A DNA stretch of 64,000 nt from Acidimicrobiia bacterium (GCA_020850945.1 JADZDR010000074.1:1-64000), one strand, 5' to 3'. Counted from the stretch's first letter, positions 7,476-17,712 are shown. Numbers and translations: made by a program. The notes: generated by a model not told the origin, from the sequence alone.

Positions 7476-7922
7476 TCAGCCCGCCGGGGCGGACGCGATG
7501 AAGATCGGGATCGTCCGGGTCGTGTTCGCCTGGTAGGAGGCGTACGGGGGGTAGGCGGCAACAGCCCGCTCCCACCACGTCGCCCGCTCGTCGCCTGTCA
7601 CCTCGCGGACCACGGTATCCCAGGGTTGGGGGCCGTCCTGCACCGTGACCGCAGGGTCGGCGCGCAGGTTGTGGACCCAGGAGGGATCCTTCGGCGCGCC
7701 GCCGACCGAGCCGACGAGCGCGTAGTCGCCCTCGTGCTCGACTCGCATGAGGGCGGACTTGCGGATCTTGCCGGACTTGTTCCCCCGTGTCGTGAGGATG
7801 ATCACGGGCAGGCCGGTGTTGAAGAGGGTGTTCCCCTCCCGTCCCTGCGTCGCCTCGTACGTCTCGACCTGTTCGCGCACCCAGTCCCACGGGGACGGTT
7901 CGTATTCACCCTGGATCGCCAT
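7476..7922 (-). CDS. F420-dependent nitroreductase (Ddn) family protein
   Basis: Split beta-barrel protein of 148 residues from ATG 7922; an in-frame start at 7940 adds six residues. MAIQGEYEPSPWDWVREQVETYE and the later LPVIILTTRGNKSGKIRKSALMRVEHEGDY are the standard Ddn-family pattern, which binds deazaflavin F420 and reduces quinones or enones. VGGAPKDPSWVHNLRADPAV is also characteristic. It implies that the host makes F420. It is convergent with cassette 1, and transcription could continue from the thioesterase gene upstream. Confidence 0.85.
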   Translation of the reverse strand: MAIQGEYEPSPWDWVREQVETYEATQGREGNTLFNTGLPVIILTTRGNKSGKIRKSALMRVEHEGDYALVGSVGGAPKDPSWVHNLRADPAVTVQDGPQPWDTVVREVTGDERATWWERAVAAYPPYASYQANTTRTIPIFIASAPAG

Positions 7923-7955
7923 CCCGACACGATAGAGCACGAGTCGGCTCCGCGT

Positions 7956-8600
7956 TCAGTGGCGGGCGGCTCCGCTCGTGTCGATCGCGTGGTAGTCGAT
8001 GTCGATGAACAACGCCTCGACGTCGGCGACGAGGTCGTCTCCGCGTCGGGCGTCGCCCCGCACGAAGATCTTGCGGCCTTCGTGTTCATGGACCCACACG
8101 CGCAGCGTGAGTGGCTCACCGACCGGGATCGGTGCCCGGTAGTTGACGGTGAGGCGGGCCGTCGCCCCGATCGTGCCGACGAGGTGGGGAGCAACCCCTG
8201 CGAACTCGTCGAAGATCCCGGCGAGGATCCCGCCGTGGCCGCGGCCGGGGGCACCGCCGTGCATGGGCTGGAGCGTGACCTCCGTCGTCACGACGTCCTC
8301 ACCGAACTCGTACGTCAACGGGATCGCGCACGGATTCGCGCGGCCGGCGACGGCACGATACGGGAAACCCGTGCGCCTGCCTTCCTCCGTTTCCTTGGAC
8401 TGCAGACCAGCGAGGAGCACCGCCTGGCGGTCCCACGGTGGGGCCTGCTCTGCCTTCGCGGACAGCTTCCCCGCCGTCTCGGTGATCTCGTCGAGGAGGT
8501 CGTCGTCGAGGTCGCGGTCCGTGAAGAGGTTGACGAGCTCACGCAGCGCCGCCGACGCGGTGAAGAGGCGCTCGAAGGACTCGTTCGTGCGTTCGGACAT
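7956..8600 (-). CDS. PaaI-like hotdog-fold thioesterase
   Basis: Acyl-CoA thioesterase candidate of 214 residues, started at ATG 8600 (MSERTNESFERLF); the longer open frame upstream is unlikely coding. The N-terminal 70 residues are helical. The hotdog domain (about 100-205) carries MHGGAPGRGHGGILAGIFDEFAGV, the PaaI/4HBT helix with its catalytic acid region, then TARLTVNYRAPIPVGEPL and HEHEGRKIFVRGD. It may free CoA from catabolic intermediates of the neighbouring thiolase pathway. The Ddn-like gene lies 33 bp downstream. Confidence 0.8.
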   Translation of the reverse strand: MSERTNESFERLFTASAALRELVNLFTDRDLDDDLLDEITETAGKLSAKAEQAPPWDRQAVLLAGLQSKETEEGRRTGFPYRAVAGRANPCAIPLTYEFGEDVVTTEVTLQPMHGGAPGRGHGGILAGIFDEFAGVAPHLVGTIGATARLTVNYRAPIPVGEPLTLRVWVHEHEGRKIFVRGDARRGDDLVADVEALFIDIDYHAIDTSGAARH

Positions 8601-8692
8601 GCCCGCGAGGGTAAGGAACGGCGCCCGACTCACGCAAAGGACCGGCGGCGGGGCCCGATCCCGGTTGGGTTCGCCGTTCCGCGCGTCTGTAA

Positions 8693-9931
<1,239 letters not shown>

Positions 9932-9935
9932 ACGC

Positions 9936-10700
9936 TCAGTCCACGGACGTCCCCGGCACGAACCGCCCGTCCTTCATGGCGATACGCCTCGACGCGAACT
10001 CGCAGAGGCGCGCGTCGTGTGTCGCGAGGAGCAGGGCGCGACCTTCGCCGGCGAGCGACTGCAGGATCGCACCGACTCGCTCGACGTTCTCCGTGTCGAG
10101 GTTCGCCGTCGGTTCGTCGGCGAGGACGAGTGACGGGTCGTTGACGAGGGCGCGGGCGATGGCGACACGCTGGCACTCCCCACCGGAGAGAACTCCGACA
10201 GGGTCGTTGGCGCGGTCGCCGAGCCCGACCCTTCCCAGGGCGTCACGTGCTCTGGCCCTTGCCTCCCTGCCCCGCACACGGCCGCAGTTGAGGGCGACCT
10301 CGACGTTCTCGCGGGCACTCAGGGGTTCGAGGAGGTTGAAGAACTGGTACACGAATCCGACGGTGCGGGAGCGCAACGTCTCGAGCAGTCGCTGATCCGA
10401 CCAGTCGACTGCAGTGCCGCCGAAAGCGACCCGGCCGCGTTCGGGCCGGAGGAGCGTCCCGAGGATCGAGATGAGGGTCGTCTTGCCAGAGCCCGACGGT
10501 CCCTCGAGCAAGATCAGCTCACCCCGGTGGATCGAGATCTCGGGGACGTCGACCGCCGTGAACTTCGCATGTCCTGCCCCGAAGGTGTGGAGGAGGTCCG
10601 TGGCCGCGACGACCGGTGCCGCCCGAGGCAGGGGCGCCTGGCTGTCCCGCCGGCCCGCGTGGTCCGTGTGCGGACGGGGCGGGGCGAGGGAATCAGGCAC
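9936..10700 (-). CDS. ABC transporter ATPase, MacB/LolD type
   Basis: ATPase subunit of an FtsX-type ABC system, 254 residues from GTG 10700, which lies inside the end of the permease gene (8-bp overlap). Walker A is GPSGSGKT (67-74), the signature is LSGGECQR and Walker B is LVLADEPT. The Q-loop region is YQFFNLLEPLSARENVEV, typical of the MacB/LolD/FtsE branch. With the permease it would form a homodimeric exporter or mechanotransmission complex in the membrane. The pair is divergent from a tetR gene with an operator between them, which points to inducible efflux. Confidence 0.88.
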   Translation of the reverse strand: MPDSLAPPRPHTDHAGRRDSQAPLPRAAPVVAATDLLHTFGAGHAKFTAVDVPEISIHRGELILLEGPSGSGKTTLISILGTLLRPERGRVAFGGTAVDWSDQRLLETLRSRTVGFVYQFFNLLEPLSARENVEVALNCGRVRGREARARARDALGRVGLGDRANDPVGVLSGGECQRVAIARALVNDPSLVLADEPTANLDTENVERVGAILQSLAGEGRALLLATHDARLCEFASRRIAMKDGRFVPGTSVD

Positions 10701-12069
10701 GGAACACGCTCGCCGGGTCGACACGCAGGACACGCCTGATGGGCAGGAGCCCCCCGACCAGGAGCATCGCGAGGGCGGCGGCACAAGCCGCAGCGTAGAT
10801 GCCGGCGGTCAAGGTAATCGGGAGCAGCGGCATCATGCCGGTGACGGCGACGATCGCGAGGGTGCCGAGGGCGGCGCCCACGAGCAGCGCCGTGCCGACG
10901 ACATATGTGCCCTGGCCCAGGACCGTCCCGCGGAGTGCCCAGCGGGTGCGGCCCAGGGAGCGGAGGACCGCGTAATCCCGCACACTCTCGGTGACCATCG
11001 TGGAGAGAGTCATGCCGAGTACGAGCGTGCCGACCAGCATCGCGATCGCGACGACGATTCCGAGTACGGGGATGAACGGTCCGACCGAACCGCTCTCGAC
11101 CGCCTGGCGGTACTCCTCGGGCAGGTAGACGACGACCCCGGGGACCTCCCCCACGGCTGCGGCCATCGCCCGCGGGTCTGCCGCCGAGTCCAGCACGACG
11201 GCGAGTGTCGTCGGGGGAAGGTCGGCGGCGGTCATCTCGAGCTCCTCGAGAGCGGCTTGGCCTTCCGTCGTCGCCCGCGCGATCCGATCGAGGTCTTCCG
11301 CGGCGGCGAGCAGGCCTGCCCGGGCTCCGGCGAACAGGCCGAGGTCGAGGGCGAGATCGCGGAATCGGGCTGCTCCGCTCTCGACGGCCCGGCGCAGCTC
11401 CGTGAGCTCACTCCCGGCCCGGTCCGCGGCGCCGGCGTCCGATTCCGCCTGCGGGCGCAACGCCGAGATCGTCTCCAGCGGAGTGAAGACCGTCTGGAAG
11501 ATCACCATCGACGCACCGCGCGTCGTACCCACGACTCGGCCGGGGATCTCGCCGTTGCCGAGCTTGCGGATCGTCAATCGCGACCCCGGTTCGAGGTTGC
11601 GCATCCTCGCGAAGCCTTCGTCGACGACGATCTCACCGGCCACAACGGGGATGCGTCCTCGCACGACGTCGACGGTGAGTGCCCCCGGACTCCAGGCCGT
11701 GAGAAGGGCGTTCACGCCGGTCTCGACACCTGGGATCATGAGCGTGGAGGAGCGGATATCGAGCTCGATGACGCCCTCGACGCCGGGGATCGCCCGGATC
11801 CGATCGGCTGCGTCGGGTGGTACTGCACTGATCCCGCTGGCCAGGGGCTTCGTGCCTGCCTCTTCGACGAAGAGGTCTGCGCCTGTGCGCAGCACCCAGG
11901 ACGAGGTGAGCCTGAGGCCGTTCACGACGGCCAGTTCAGCGATGATCAGCACGACTATTACCGTGCAGACACCGGCCGCGATGGCGAAGCGGGTGCGACT
12001 TCGGAGTGCGAAGCGACGTGCGACCGGTACCCTCCGGCTACTCGGCAGCGATCCTGACAAGAGCTTCAT
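10693..12069 (-). CDS. FtsX-like ABC permease
   Basis: Membrane subunit partnering the ATPase immediately downstream. Started at ATG 12069 it has 458 residues. There is one N-terminal transmembrane helix (about 25-50), a large extracytoplasmic region, then three C-terminal helices in the last 150 residues (GPFIPVLGIVVAIAMLVGTLVLG and following), the layout of FtsX/MacB permeases. The extracellular region contains a helical insertion with many Ala and Glu residues (about 215-275), possibly a coiled coil. The exported substrate is not known. Confidence 0.82.
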   Translation of the reverse strand: MKLLSGSLPSSRRVPVARRFALRSRTRFAIAAGVCTVIVVLIIAELAVVNGLRLTSSWVLRTGADLFVEEAGTKPLASGISAVPPDAADRIRAIPGVEGVIELDIRSSTLMIPGVETGVNALLTAWSPGALTVDVVRGRIPVVAGEIVVDEGFARMRNLEPGSRLTIRKLGNGEIPGRVVGTTRGASMVIFQTVFTPLETISALRPQAESDAGAADRAGSELTELRRAVESGAARFRDLALDLGLFAGARAGLLAAAEDLDRIARATTEGQAALEELEMTAADLPPTTLAVVLDSAADPRAMAAAVGEVPGVVVYLPEEYRQAVESGSVGPFIPVLGIVVAIAMLVGTLVLGMTLSTMVTESVRDYAVLRSLGRTRWALRGTVLGQGTYVVGTALLVGAALGTLAIVAVTGMMPLLPITLTAGIYAAACAAALAMLLVGGLLPIRRVLRVDPASVFRA

Positions 12070-12121
12070 CTCCGAATCACCAGCACGTGGAGTACAATTA
12101 GAGATCCACAAACATATTCAG

Positions 12122-12135
12122 ATACGGGACCGTAT
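12122..12135. promoter_or_regulatory. TetR operator between permease and tetR genes
   Basis: Perfect inverted repeat ATACGG-GA-CCGTAT. It lies in the divergent gap, 52 bp upstream of the permease start and 25 bp upstream of the preferred tetR start, in an unusually AT-rich stretch that also holds TACAAT (12093-12098), a good -10 for the tetR gene. The half-site resembles the operator of the MFS/TetR pair at 20207. Binding is inferred. Confidence 0.6.
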
Positions 12136-12160
12136 GCGAGTATTGCAGAAGGGCGCGCAG

Positions 12161-12814
12161 ATGTCCAGCAGAGAAGTCACGGAGGAGGCACCGAGGCGTA
12201 TGACGCGTGCCGAACGCCAAGCCGAGACGCGTGCGCGGGTGCTCGACGCTGCGACGAAGGTGTTTGCGGAGAAGGGCTTCCACGGGGCGACGGTGGAGGA
12301 GATCACAGAGCGCGCCGGCTTCAGCAGAGGTGCCTTCTACTCGAACTTCTCCGACAAGGACGACCTCTTCCTCGCCCTGATCGATGCCCGTCTCGCCGAG
12401 GACATCGCCCGGATCGGATCTGTGCTGGGAGGCGCAGGCGGACCGGACGATCTCCTGCCGAAGCTACGTGAGCAGGCCGCGTACAGGCAGCGCGACATCG
12501 GCTGGTCGATGGTCGAGGCGGAGTTCTGGCTGTACGCCATGCGGAGACCGGACGTGCGACCTCGTCTCGCCGAGAGGCAGCGCACAGAGCGCGATGCGTA
12601 TGCGCTCGCCATTCAGGCCCAGTTTGACGCCGTAGGACTCGACCCGCCCGCTCCGGTGGATCTGCTCGCCCTGATAGTCCAAGTCGCTGACCACGGAATC
12701 CTCCGCGAGCAGCAGCTCGACCCCGAGCACCTCGCGAAGGGCACGTTCTTCGATGCCCTCGATCTCCTGTTCCGAGCGGCCGTTGCGCTCGCCGGCGCGT
12801 CGGGGCGATCGTGA
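12161..12814 (+). CDS. TetR-family regulator of the ABC exporter
   Basis: Repressor of 217 residues from ATG 12161; ATG 12134 is also in frame but overlaps the operator. After MTRAERQAETRARVLDAA, the helix-turn-helix lies at about residues 42-65 (ATVEEITERAGFSRGAFYSNF), in the AcrR/TetR pattern. The remaining helical domain carries the ligand pocket. It is divergent from the ABC/FtsX genes and followed, with a 4-bp overlap, by a transglutaminase-like gene, so it probably regulates in both directions. Confidence 0.87.
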   Translation: MSSREVTEEAPRRMTRAERQAETRARVLDAATKVFAEKGFHGATVEEITERAGFSRGAFYSNFSDKDDLFLALIDARLAEDIARIGSVLGGAGGPDDLLPKLREQAAYRQRDIGWSMVEAEFWLYAMRRPDVRPRLAERQRTERDAYALAIQAQFDAVGLDPPAPVDLLALIVQVADHGILREQQLDPEHLAKGTFFDALDLLFRAAVALAGASGRS

Positions 12815-13524
12815 GCCGGGCAGCACTGACCGCGCCCACGTGGTTCGTCGACTCCGACAGCGACGAGGTGGCCGGATTCGTCGAGGACGTGCTCACCCGC
12901 GCCGGTGTGGACCGCGAGGACGAGCGCGCCGTCGCGGTCGCCCTCTTCCGCGCGGTACGGGACCGCGTGCGCTACGACCCGTATGCGGTGTCGTCGGACC
13001 CCGAGGACTTCCGGGCGAGCACGGTCGTGCGATCGACAGCGAGCTGGTGCGTGCCGAAGGCGGTCCTCTACACGGCGACACTCCGCCACGTGGGCATACC
13101 CGCCCGCCTCGCCTTCGCCGACGTGCGCAACCACCTCACGAGCGAGAAGCTCGCGGCCGCGATGGGGTCGGACGTGTTCGCGTGGCACGGCTACACCGAG
13201 GTCTGGCTCGACGGCCGCTGCTACAAGGTGAGCACGGCGTTCAACATCGAGCTCTGCGAACGTTTCGGCGTGCGGGTGCTCGACTTCGACGGAACTGCCG
13301 ACGCCCTCTTCCACCCCTTCGATCTGGCCGGGAACCGTCACATGGAGTACGTGCGGGAGCGGGGGAGCTACGACGACCTGCCCCTCGGAGAGATGCTCGC
13401 CAGTTTCGCCGAGTTCTACACGGCCGAGCCGCCCGCATCGTGGCGGGAACGCTCCCCGGCGGCGGACACCGGCAGTGACGCACATCCCGACCCGGCCTTC
13501 GCGCCGGACGGACCAACGGAGTGA
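12811..13524 (+). CDS. transglutaminase-like cysteine protease-fold protein
   Basis: Protein of 237 residues beginning at GTG 12811, which overlaps the tetR stop (GTGA). The papain-like transglutaminase core is visible: C80 in TASWCVPKAVLYTATLRHVGIPARL and H126 in AWHGYTEVWLDGRCYKV. The third catalytic position, usually an Asp after the WLDG strand, falls in VSTAFNIELCERFGV; this subfamily often has a K-x-TPAFN motif there, so the triad differs from the canonical one. No signal peptide is seen, so it is probably cytosolic. Its substrate is unknown. Confidence 0.75.
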   Translation: MSRAALTAPTWFVDSDSDEVAGFVEDVLTRAGVDREDERAVAVALFRAVRDRVRYDPYAVSSDPEDFRASTVVRSTASWCVPKAVLYTATLRHVGIPARLAFADVRNHLTSEKLAAAMGSDVFAWHGYTEVWLDGRCYKVSTAFNIELCERFGVRVLDFDGTADALFHPFDLAGNRHMEYVRERGSYDDLPLGEMLASFAEFYTAEPPASWRERSPAADTGSDAHPDPAFAPDGPTE

Positions 13525-13531
13525 GGGGAAG

Positions 13532-13987
13532 ATGACCGACACAGCCGCGTCGCCTGAACCGAAGGTCACGGTGACGGTCGAGCTCGCCGTGCCCGCCGGG
13601 AAGGCATGGGACGTGCTGGGTGACTTCGCGAACCTGAGCTGGGTGCCGCCCGTGCACCGCGTCGAGTTCGAGGGGGAGGGGCCGGGCATGCTGCGACGCA
13701 TGTACCTCACAGCGGATTCGCCCGCCATCGTCGAGCGCCTCGAGAGCGTGGACGCGGAGAGTCTCACGATCGTCTACTCGGTGACGGAGAACAACCCGCT
13801 GCCGGTCGAGGGCTATCTCGCGACGATGGCGGTCACGCCGACGGGGCCGGGTACGAGCCGCCTCGACTGGTCATGCTGCTTCGAGCCGCGGGAGGGCGTG
13901 AGCGAGGAGCAGGCCGTGAACATGGTCAACGGCTTCTACGGTGCGGTCGCGAACGGCATCAGGGACGTGTTGGAGTCGGAGGGCTGA
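13532..13987 (+). CDS. SRPBCC (polyketide cyclase/START-like) protein
   Basis: Lipid-binding-fold protein of 151 residues. The start at 13532 is supported by GAGGGGAAG just upstream. KVTVTVELAVPAGKAWDVLGDFANLSWVPPVHRVEFEGEG is the typical N-terminal strand-helix of the SRPBCC superfamily, and the long C-terminal helix (VNMVNGFYGAVANGIRDVLES) closes the pocket. Such proteins bind hydrophobic ligands or act as cyclases and dehydratases. It probably shares an operon with the transglutaminase-like gene 7 bp upstream. Its 3' end overlaps the convergent Ddn-like gene by 29 bp. Confidence 0.75.
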   Translation: MTDTAASPEPKVTVTVELAVPAGKAWDVLGDFANLSWVPPVHRVEFEGEGPGMLRRMYLTADSPAIVERLESVDAESLTIVYSVTENNPLPVEGYLATMAVTPTGPGTSRLDWSCCFEPREGVSEEQAVNMVNGFYGAVANGIRDVLESEG

Positions 13988-14450
13988 GCGCGGACCGGGA
14001 GGGCGAGAACCGGAAGAGCGGGACCGGGCGCTGCTCCTTCCTGGCGATCTCCTCGATGCCGCCGAGTGCGGGGTAGAACTCCCGGAAGCGCTCACGGTCA
14101 TGGATGTCCGCCGAGATCCGGGCAGTGACTCGCTGCGTCGCGCCGCGGTCCTCGATCACGGCTGTCGGATCGGCTCCGAGGTTGCGCGCCCACTGCGGTG
14201 CGTAGGAGGCAATCGCGAGGTAGTCGTCGCCGTCACGGAGCACGGTGATCGGGGCCGTCCGCAACTGCCCGGTCCGGCGCCCCGTCGTGGTCAGGAGCAC
14301 GATCGGGCGCCCACGAAGAGAACCGACGAGGCGGCCCCGGAGCCGCCTGTACAACCAGATGTGGAGCTTGGATCCGGACCAGCCGGTGCGGCGATTCAGG
14401 ACCCCGATCCAGAACAGGAGCGGATCACCGGTGGACCGAGTCGTGCGCAT
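13959..14450 (-). CDS. Ddn-family F420-dependent oxidoreductase
   Basis: Second Ddn-type split-barrel protein, 163 residues from ATG 14450; ATG 14465 is possible. The core segment GRPIVLLTTTGRRTGQLRTAPITVLRDGDDYLAIASYAP, followed by WARNLGADPTAVIEDRG, is the F420-binding pattern of the family. The N-terminal helix with KLHIWLYRRLRGRLVGSLRG is also typical. It probably reduces an unsaturated substrate with F420H2; the substrate cannot be predicted. The last residues overlap the convergent SRPBCC gene. Confidence 0.8.
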   Translation of the reverse strand: MRTTRSTGDPLLFWIGVLNRRTGWSGSKLHIWLYRRLRGRLVGSLRGRPIVLLTTTGRRTGQLRTAPITVLRDGDDYLAIASYAPQWARNLGADPTAVIEDRGATQRVTARISADIHDRERFREFYPALGGIEEIARKEQRPVPLFRFSPSRSALSPPTPTRP

Positions 14451-14520
14451 GCCCCGAGTCTGCATCGGGCCACGTGAACCGTCCAGAACGGCGGGGCCGC
14501 GTGAACAGGGCCGCCGAGGG

Positions 14521-15096
14521 TCAGCCGGGCTGCCGTCCCGTCCAGGCGACGAAGGCCGCGGTCGGAGCGGCGTCCTCGGGGACGGAGACCTCGGGGCCGA
14601 ACGCACCGTTCTCCCCCCGCACCATCTCCTCGGGGAACGGATCGATGTACCGATGGGCGAACTCGATGACTTCGGTGGGGATCTCGAGATCGAGTCCGAC
14701 GGCGCGGCCGATGTCCCACGCGTGCACGTAGAGATCGATCGCCGGGAAGGCCAGCCGGTCACGCACCGTACGGCGTCCCATCGGCGTGTCCATCTCGACG
14801 TCGAGATCGGCGCCGGTCAGCAACTCGCGCACGCGACCTGCCTTCTCCTGCCACCACTCGACCGGATCGCCCTGGACGAGCCGGCCCGGTGGCTCGACGT
14901 CGGGCCAAGTCGGCTGATGCCCCTCGAGGAGGCTGATCCCCATGTCGACCGAGGTGCCGAGATGGCCGAGGACGTCCAGAGCTGTCCATCCCCGGCAGGG
15001 AGACGGCCGATCCCACTCGTCAGGCCCGACCCTGGTCAGGACCGACGTGAAGAAGTCGAGCCCCTCGTCGAACAGTTGACTTGAATCTGCGGCCAT
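14521..15096 (-). CDS. TIGR03086/maleylpyruvate isomerase-type (DinB-like) protein
   Basis: Protein of 191 residues from ATG 15096. The N-terminal four-helix DinB-like segment contains PSPCRGWTALDVLGHLGTSV, in which C-x-GW and D-x-x-x-H are the metal-site hallmark of the mycothiol-dependent maleylpyruvate isomerase superfamily. DLYVHAWDIGRAVGLDLEIPTEV is the second signature helix of TIGR03086-type proteins. It may be a metal- and mycothiol-dependent enzyme, consistent with an actinobacterial host, but no pathway gene lies next to it. Confidence 0.7.
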   Translation of the reverse strand: MAADSSQLFDEGLDFFTSVLTRVGPDEWDRPSPCRGWTALDVLGHLGTSVDMGISLLEGHQPTWPDVEPPGRLVQGDPVEWWQEKAGRVRELLTGADLDVEMDTPMGRRTVRDRLAFPAIDLYVHAWDIGRAVGLDLEIPTEVIEFAHRYIDPFPEEMVRGENGAFGPEVSVPEDAAPTAAFVAWTGRQPG

Positions 15097-15175
15097 ACCT
15101 GCCGCCCTCCGGTTCGTCCGTGCCCGTGCCGGCGAGTCTGCCACGCGGCGTCGTCCCCTGTGGCATATTGGGCGC

Positions 15176-15601
15176 ATGGCCGACACGAAGCTCAGCGAAG
15201 ACGTCCGAGATGCGTTCGCAGCGGGACGTCTGGGGCACCTCACGACGCTCAACCCCGACGGGAGTCCGCAGGTGAGCATCGTCTGGGTCGGCCTCGAGGG
15301 CGACGAGGTGGTCATCGCCCACCTCATGAGCGGCCGCAAGGTGACCAACATCGCCCGCGACCCCCGTGTGGCTCTGACCGTCGAGGCCGAGGGAAGCAAT
15401 CCGGTCGGTATGACCAACTACCTCATCGTGTACGGCACGGCCCGCCTCGTCGAGGGGGGAGCGCCCGAGCTCCTCCAGAAGCTGGCCGAGGTCTACCTCG
15501 GTCCCGGTGTCAGGTTCCCGCCCTTCGACAACCCGCCGCCGGGCCACGTGATCCACATCAGCGTGGACCGGATCGGAGGGGTGGGCCCCTGGGCCGAGTG
15601 A
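15176..15601 (+). CDS. PPOX-class F420-dependent oxidoreductase
   Basis: Split-barrel flavin or deazaflavin enzyme of 141 residues, similar to pyridoxamine-phosphate oxidase. GRLGHLTTLNPDGSPQVSIVWVGLEGDEVVIAHLMSGRKVTNIARDPRVALTVEA is the characteristic N-terminal half. Small PPOX proteins of this type in actinobacteria generally bind F420. It is a single gene with its own short upstream gap, divergent from the DinB-like gene. The substrate is not predictable. Confidence 0.85.
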   Translation: MADTKLSEDVRDAFAAGRLGHLTTLNPDGSPQVSIVWVGLEGDEVVIAHLMSGRKVTNIARDPRVALTVEAEGSNPVGMTNYLIVYGTARLVEGGAPELLQKLAEVYLGPGVRFPPFDNPPPGHVIHISVDRIGGVGPWAE

Positions 15602-15629
15602 GCTCCCGCAGCCGAGGCTGACGTGAGAC

Positions 15630-16682
15630 TCAGGGAACGACGACGGCGCAGACCCCGGCCGCGAAACGGGCGACATCTTCTTCCGTCGTGGCAAAACCCG
15701 TCATCCAGCGGACGAGCGACGCACCGAGGTCCCACTCCCAGAAGAACGACCAGTCCTGGAGAGGGGCGATCGCGTCCCCGGGGAGAGTGACGAAGACGGC
15801 GTTGGCTTCCGGCTGCCTCAGGAGAGCCACACCCGGGATTCCCGACACCGCATCCGCGAGCCGCGCCGCCATCTCGTTCGCGTGGCGTGCGTTGCGCAAC
15901 CAGAGGTCGTCCTCGAGCATGGCCAGGACCTGCGCCGCGACGAAGCGACTCTTGGAGGCGAGCTGGCCCGCCTGCTTGCGCACGAACACGGCACGCCGGG
16001 CCAGTTCGGGTCGCAGGAACACCACCACCTCGCCGTACATCGCGCCTGTCTTCGTGAACCCGAGAGTCAGCACGTCCACCCCTGTATCGCGCACCATCGA
16101 AGGCAGGCCGGACGCGGTGGCGACGAGGGCGTTGGCGATTCGGGCACCGTCGACGTGCACGAGGAGGCCACGGGCGTGGGCGTGGTCGCAGAGGGTGCCG
16201 ATCTCCTCGACCGAGTAGACGGTGCCCATCTCCGTCACCTGGCTGATCGACACCAGCGCCGGTTGCGGATGGTGCTCACTGCCGCGCCACGCGGAGTAGA
16301 GATCCAGGGCATCCGGCGTGAGCTTGCCGTCGTCGGTCCGCACGGGGATGACTGTGGCGCCCGTGAAACGCGCCGGGGCCCCACATTCGTCGACCACGAT
16401 GTGGGCGCTGTCGGGACAGATCACGGCCTGCCAGGGCTCGAGGACGGTCGCGAGGGCGACGACGTTCGCTCCCGTCCCACCCCAACACGCGATGCTCTCG
16501 ACCGGCGCGTCGAAGGCGTCTCGCAAGGCGGCCTCTGCCCGCCGCGACCAGGGATCCTCGCCGTAGGCGAGTGCCGGGCCCGCGTTCGCGACCGACAGCG
16601 CCGTGAGAACCTCCGGTGAGACACCCGCCGAGTTGTCACTGGCGAAGGAGCCGTCTGGCGGTGGGGGAAGCAGGTCGGGCAC
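15630..16682 (-). CDS. threonine-aldolase-like PLP enzyme
   Basis: Fold-type I PLP enzyme of 350 residues, started at GTG 16682 (VPDLLPPPPDGSFASDNSAGVSPEVLTAL). The motif FASDNSAGVSPEV is the N-terminal signature of L-threonine/allo-threonine aldolases. The Schiff-base lysine is in VLTLGFTKTGAMYGE and the PLP-binding Asp in LLVHVDGARIANAL. It would cleave threonine to glycine and acetaldehyde or act on another beta-hydroxy amino acid. It is convergent with the PPOX gene. Confidence 0.85.
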   Translation of the reverse strand: MPDLLPPPPDGSFASDNSAGVSPEVLTALSVANAGPALAYGEDPWSRRAEAALRDAFDAPVESIACWGGTGANVVALATVLEPWQAVICPDSAHIVVDECGAPARFTGATVIPVRTDDGKLTPDALDLYSAWRGSEHHPQPALVSISQVTEMGTVYSVEEIGTLCDHAHARGLLVHVDGARIANALVATASGLPSMVRDTGVDVLTLGFTKTGAMYGEVVVFLRPELARRAVFVRKQAGQLASKSRFVAAQVLAMLEDDLWLRNARHANEMAARLADAVSGIPGVALLRQPEANAVFVTLPGDAIAPLQDWSFFWEWDLGASLVRWMTGFATTEEDVARFAAGVCAVVVP

Positions 16683-16782
16683 GCCCGTCAGTCTGTCACG
16701 CGTCGGACCCGCCGGTCGGTCCGCGCATGTCGCCTCGCGTCGAGAGTGGCTGGGCCCCGTCCTCCGTCGGTAGGTTGCGTCG

Positions 16783-17670
16783 GTGCGCACGGACAGCGAG
16801 TTCCTCGGTCTCACGGAGACCGACTCACCCACCCGGTTCGATTTCGAGGTCGTCGAGCGGCTTGCCCGTCTCGACGGCCAGCTCTACGGGGGGACGGCGA
16901 TCGCCGTCTCGATCGCGGTGGTCGAGAAGGTCACCGCCCGCAGCGCCCTCTGGATGACGACGCAGTTCGTCTCCAGTGTCGCCGTGGGTGAGAGGGTGAC
17001 GGTCGACGTGGACATCCTCGCTGCCGGCAGGCGCACGAACCAGGTGCGGGTGACAGGCACAGCCGGCGGCGGCGACGTCGTGTTCGCATCGCTCGGCGCG
17101 ACGGGCATCCACAGGCCGGACGGGCTGAGCGGCGCCTTCGAGACCTGCCCGACCGTGCAGCCGCCGGACGAGGCCGAGCCGTGGACGAGTCCTCTCAGCG
17201 GGCTCGTGAAGACGGCCGGGATCGATCCGGGCGAGATCCCGATCATCCGGCGCGGCTTCGCCACCACGATCGACGTGCGGGAACCGGAGGTCCTCCACCA
17301 TCCCGATCCCGGACCGGGCCGCATCTGCCTCTGGGTGCGTCGCAGCGACAGGGTTCCGGTCACACCTGCGGTCGTCGCCTATCTGGCGGACGTCGTCCCG
17401 ATGGGAGTCGCGCATGCGCTCGGAGTCGTCGCCGGCGGCACGAGCCTCGACAACACGATCCGCATCGGCCCGTTCGTGGACACGGAGTGGGTCCTCCTCG
17501 ACCTTCGTCCCCACCTTGCCGTGGGAGGCTACGGCCACGGCATCGCGCACGCGTGGAGTGCCGAGGGCGACCTCCTCGCCACGGCCAGCCAGACGGCTGC
17601 CATGCGCGAGTTCGATATGACGCAACTTGCCGCTCTCGCCGGCCAGCTCGCCCAAGAAGGCCCCGCCTGA
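16783..17670 (+). CDS. double-hotdog acyl-CoA thioesterase (TesB-like)
   Basis: Protein of 295 residues with two hotdog halves. The first contains RLDGQLYGGTAIAVSIAVVEKVTARSALWMTTQFVS and VDVDILAAGRRTNQVRVTG; the second ends with WVLLDLRPHLAVGGYGHGIAHAWSAEGDLLATASQTAAMR, the TesB-type C-terminal pattern. Such enzymes hydrolyse medium- and long-chain acyl-CoA. The gene starts at GTG 16783. It follows the divergent aldolase-like gene and precedes a MOSC gene by 42 bp. Confidence 0.82.
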   Translation: MRTDSEFLGLTETDSPTRFDFEVVERLARLDGQLYGGTAIAVSIAVVEKVTARSALWMTTQFVSSVAVGERVTVDVDILAAGRRTNQVRVTGTAGGGDVVFASLGATGIHRPDGLSGAFETCPTVQPPDEAEPWTSPLSGLVKTAGIDPGEIPIIRRGFATTIDVREPEVLHHPDPGPGRICLWVRRSDRVPVTPAVVAYLADVVPMGVAHALGVVAGGTSLDNTIRIGPFVDTEWVLLDLRPHLAVGGYGHGIAHAWSAEGDLLATASQTAAMREFDMTQLAALAGQLAQEGPA

Positions 17671-17712
17671 TCGCACTTCGCCGTCGCCACCCACTCGCGG
17701 CAGACTCGGGTG

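Noticed and set aside
10414-12057. Plus-strand open frame of 547 codons opposite the ABC/FtsX genes
   Set aside because: The opposite strand carries Walker and permease motifs, and this frame shows none.
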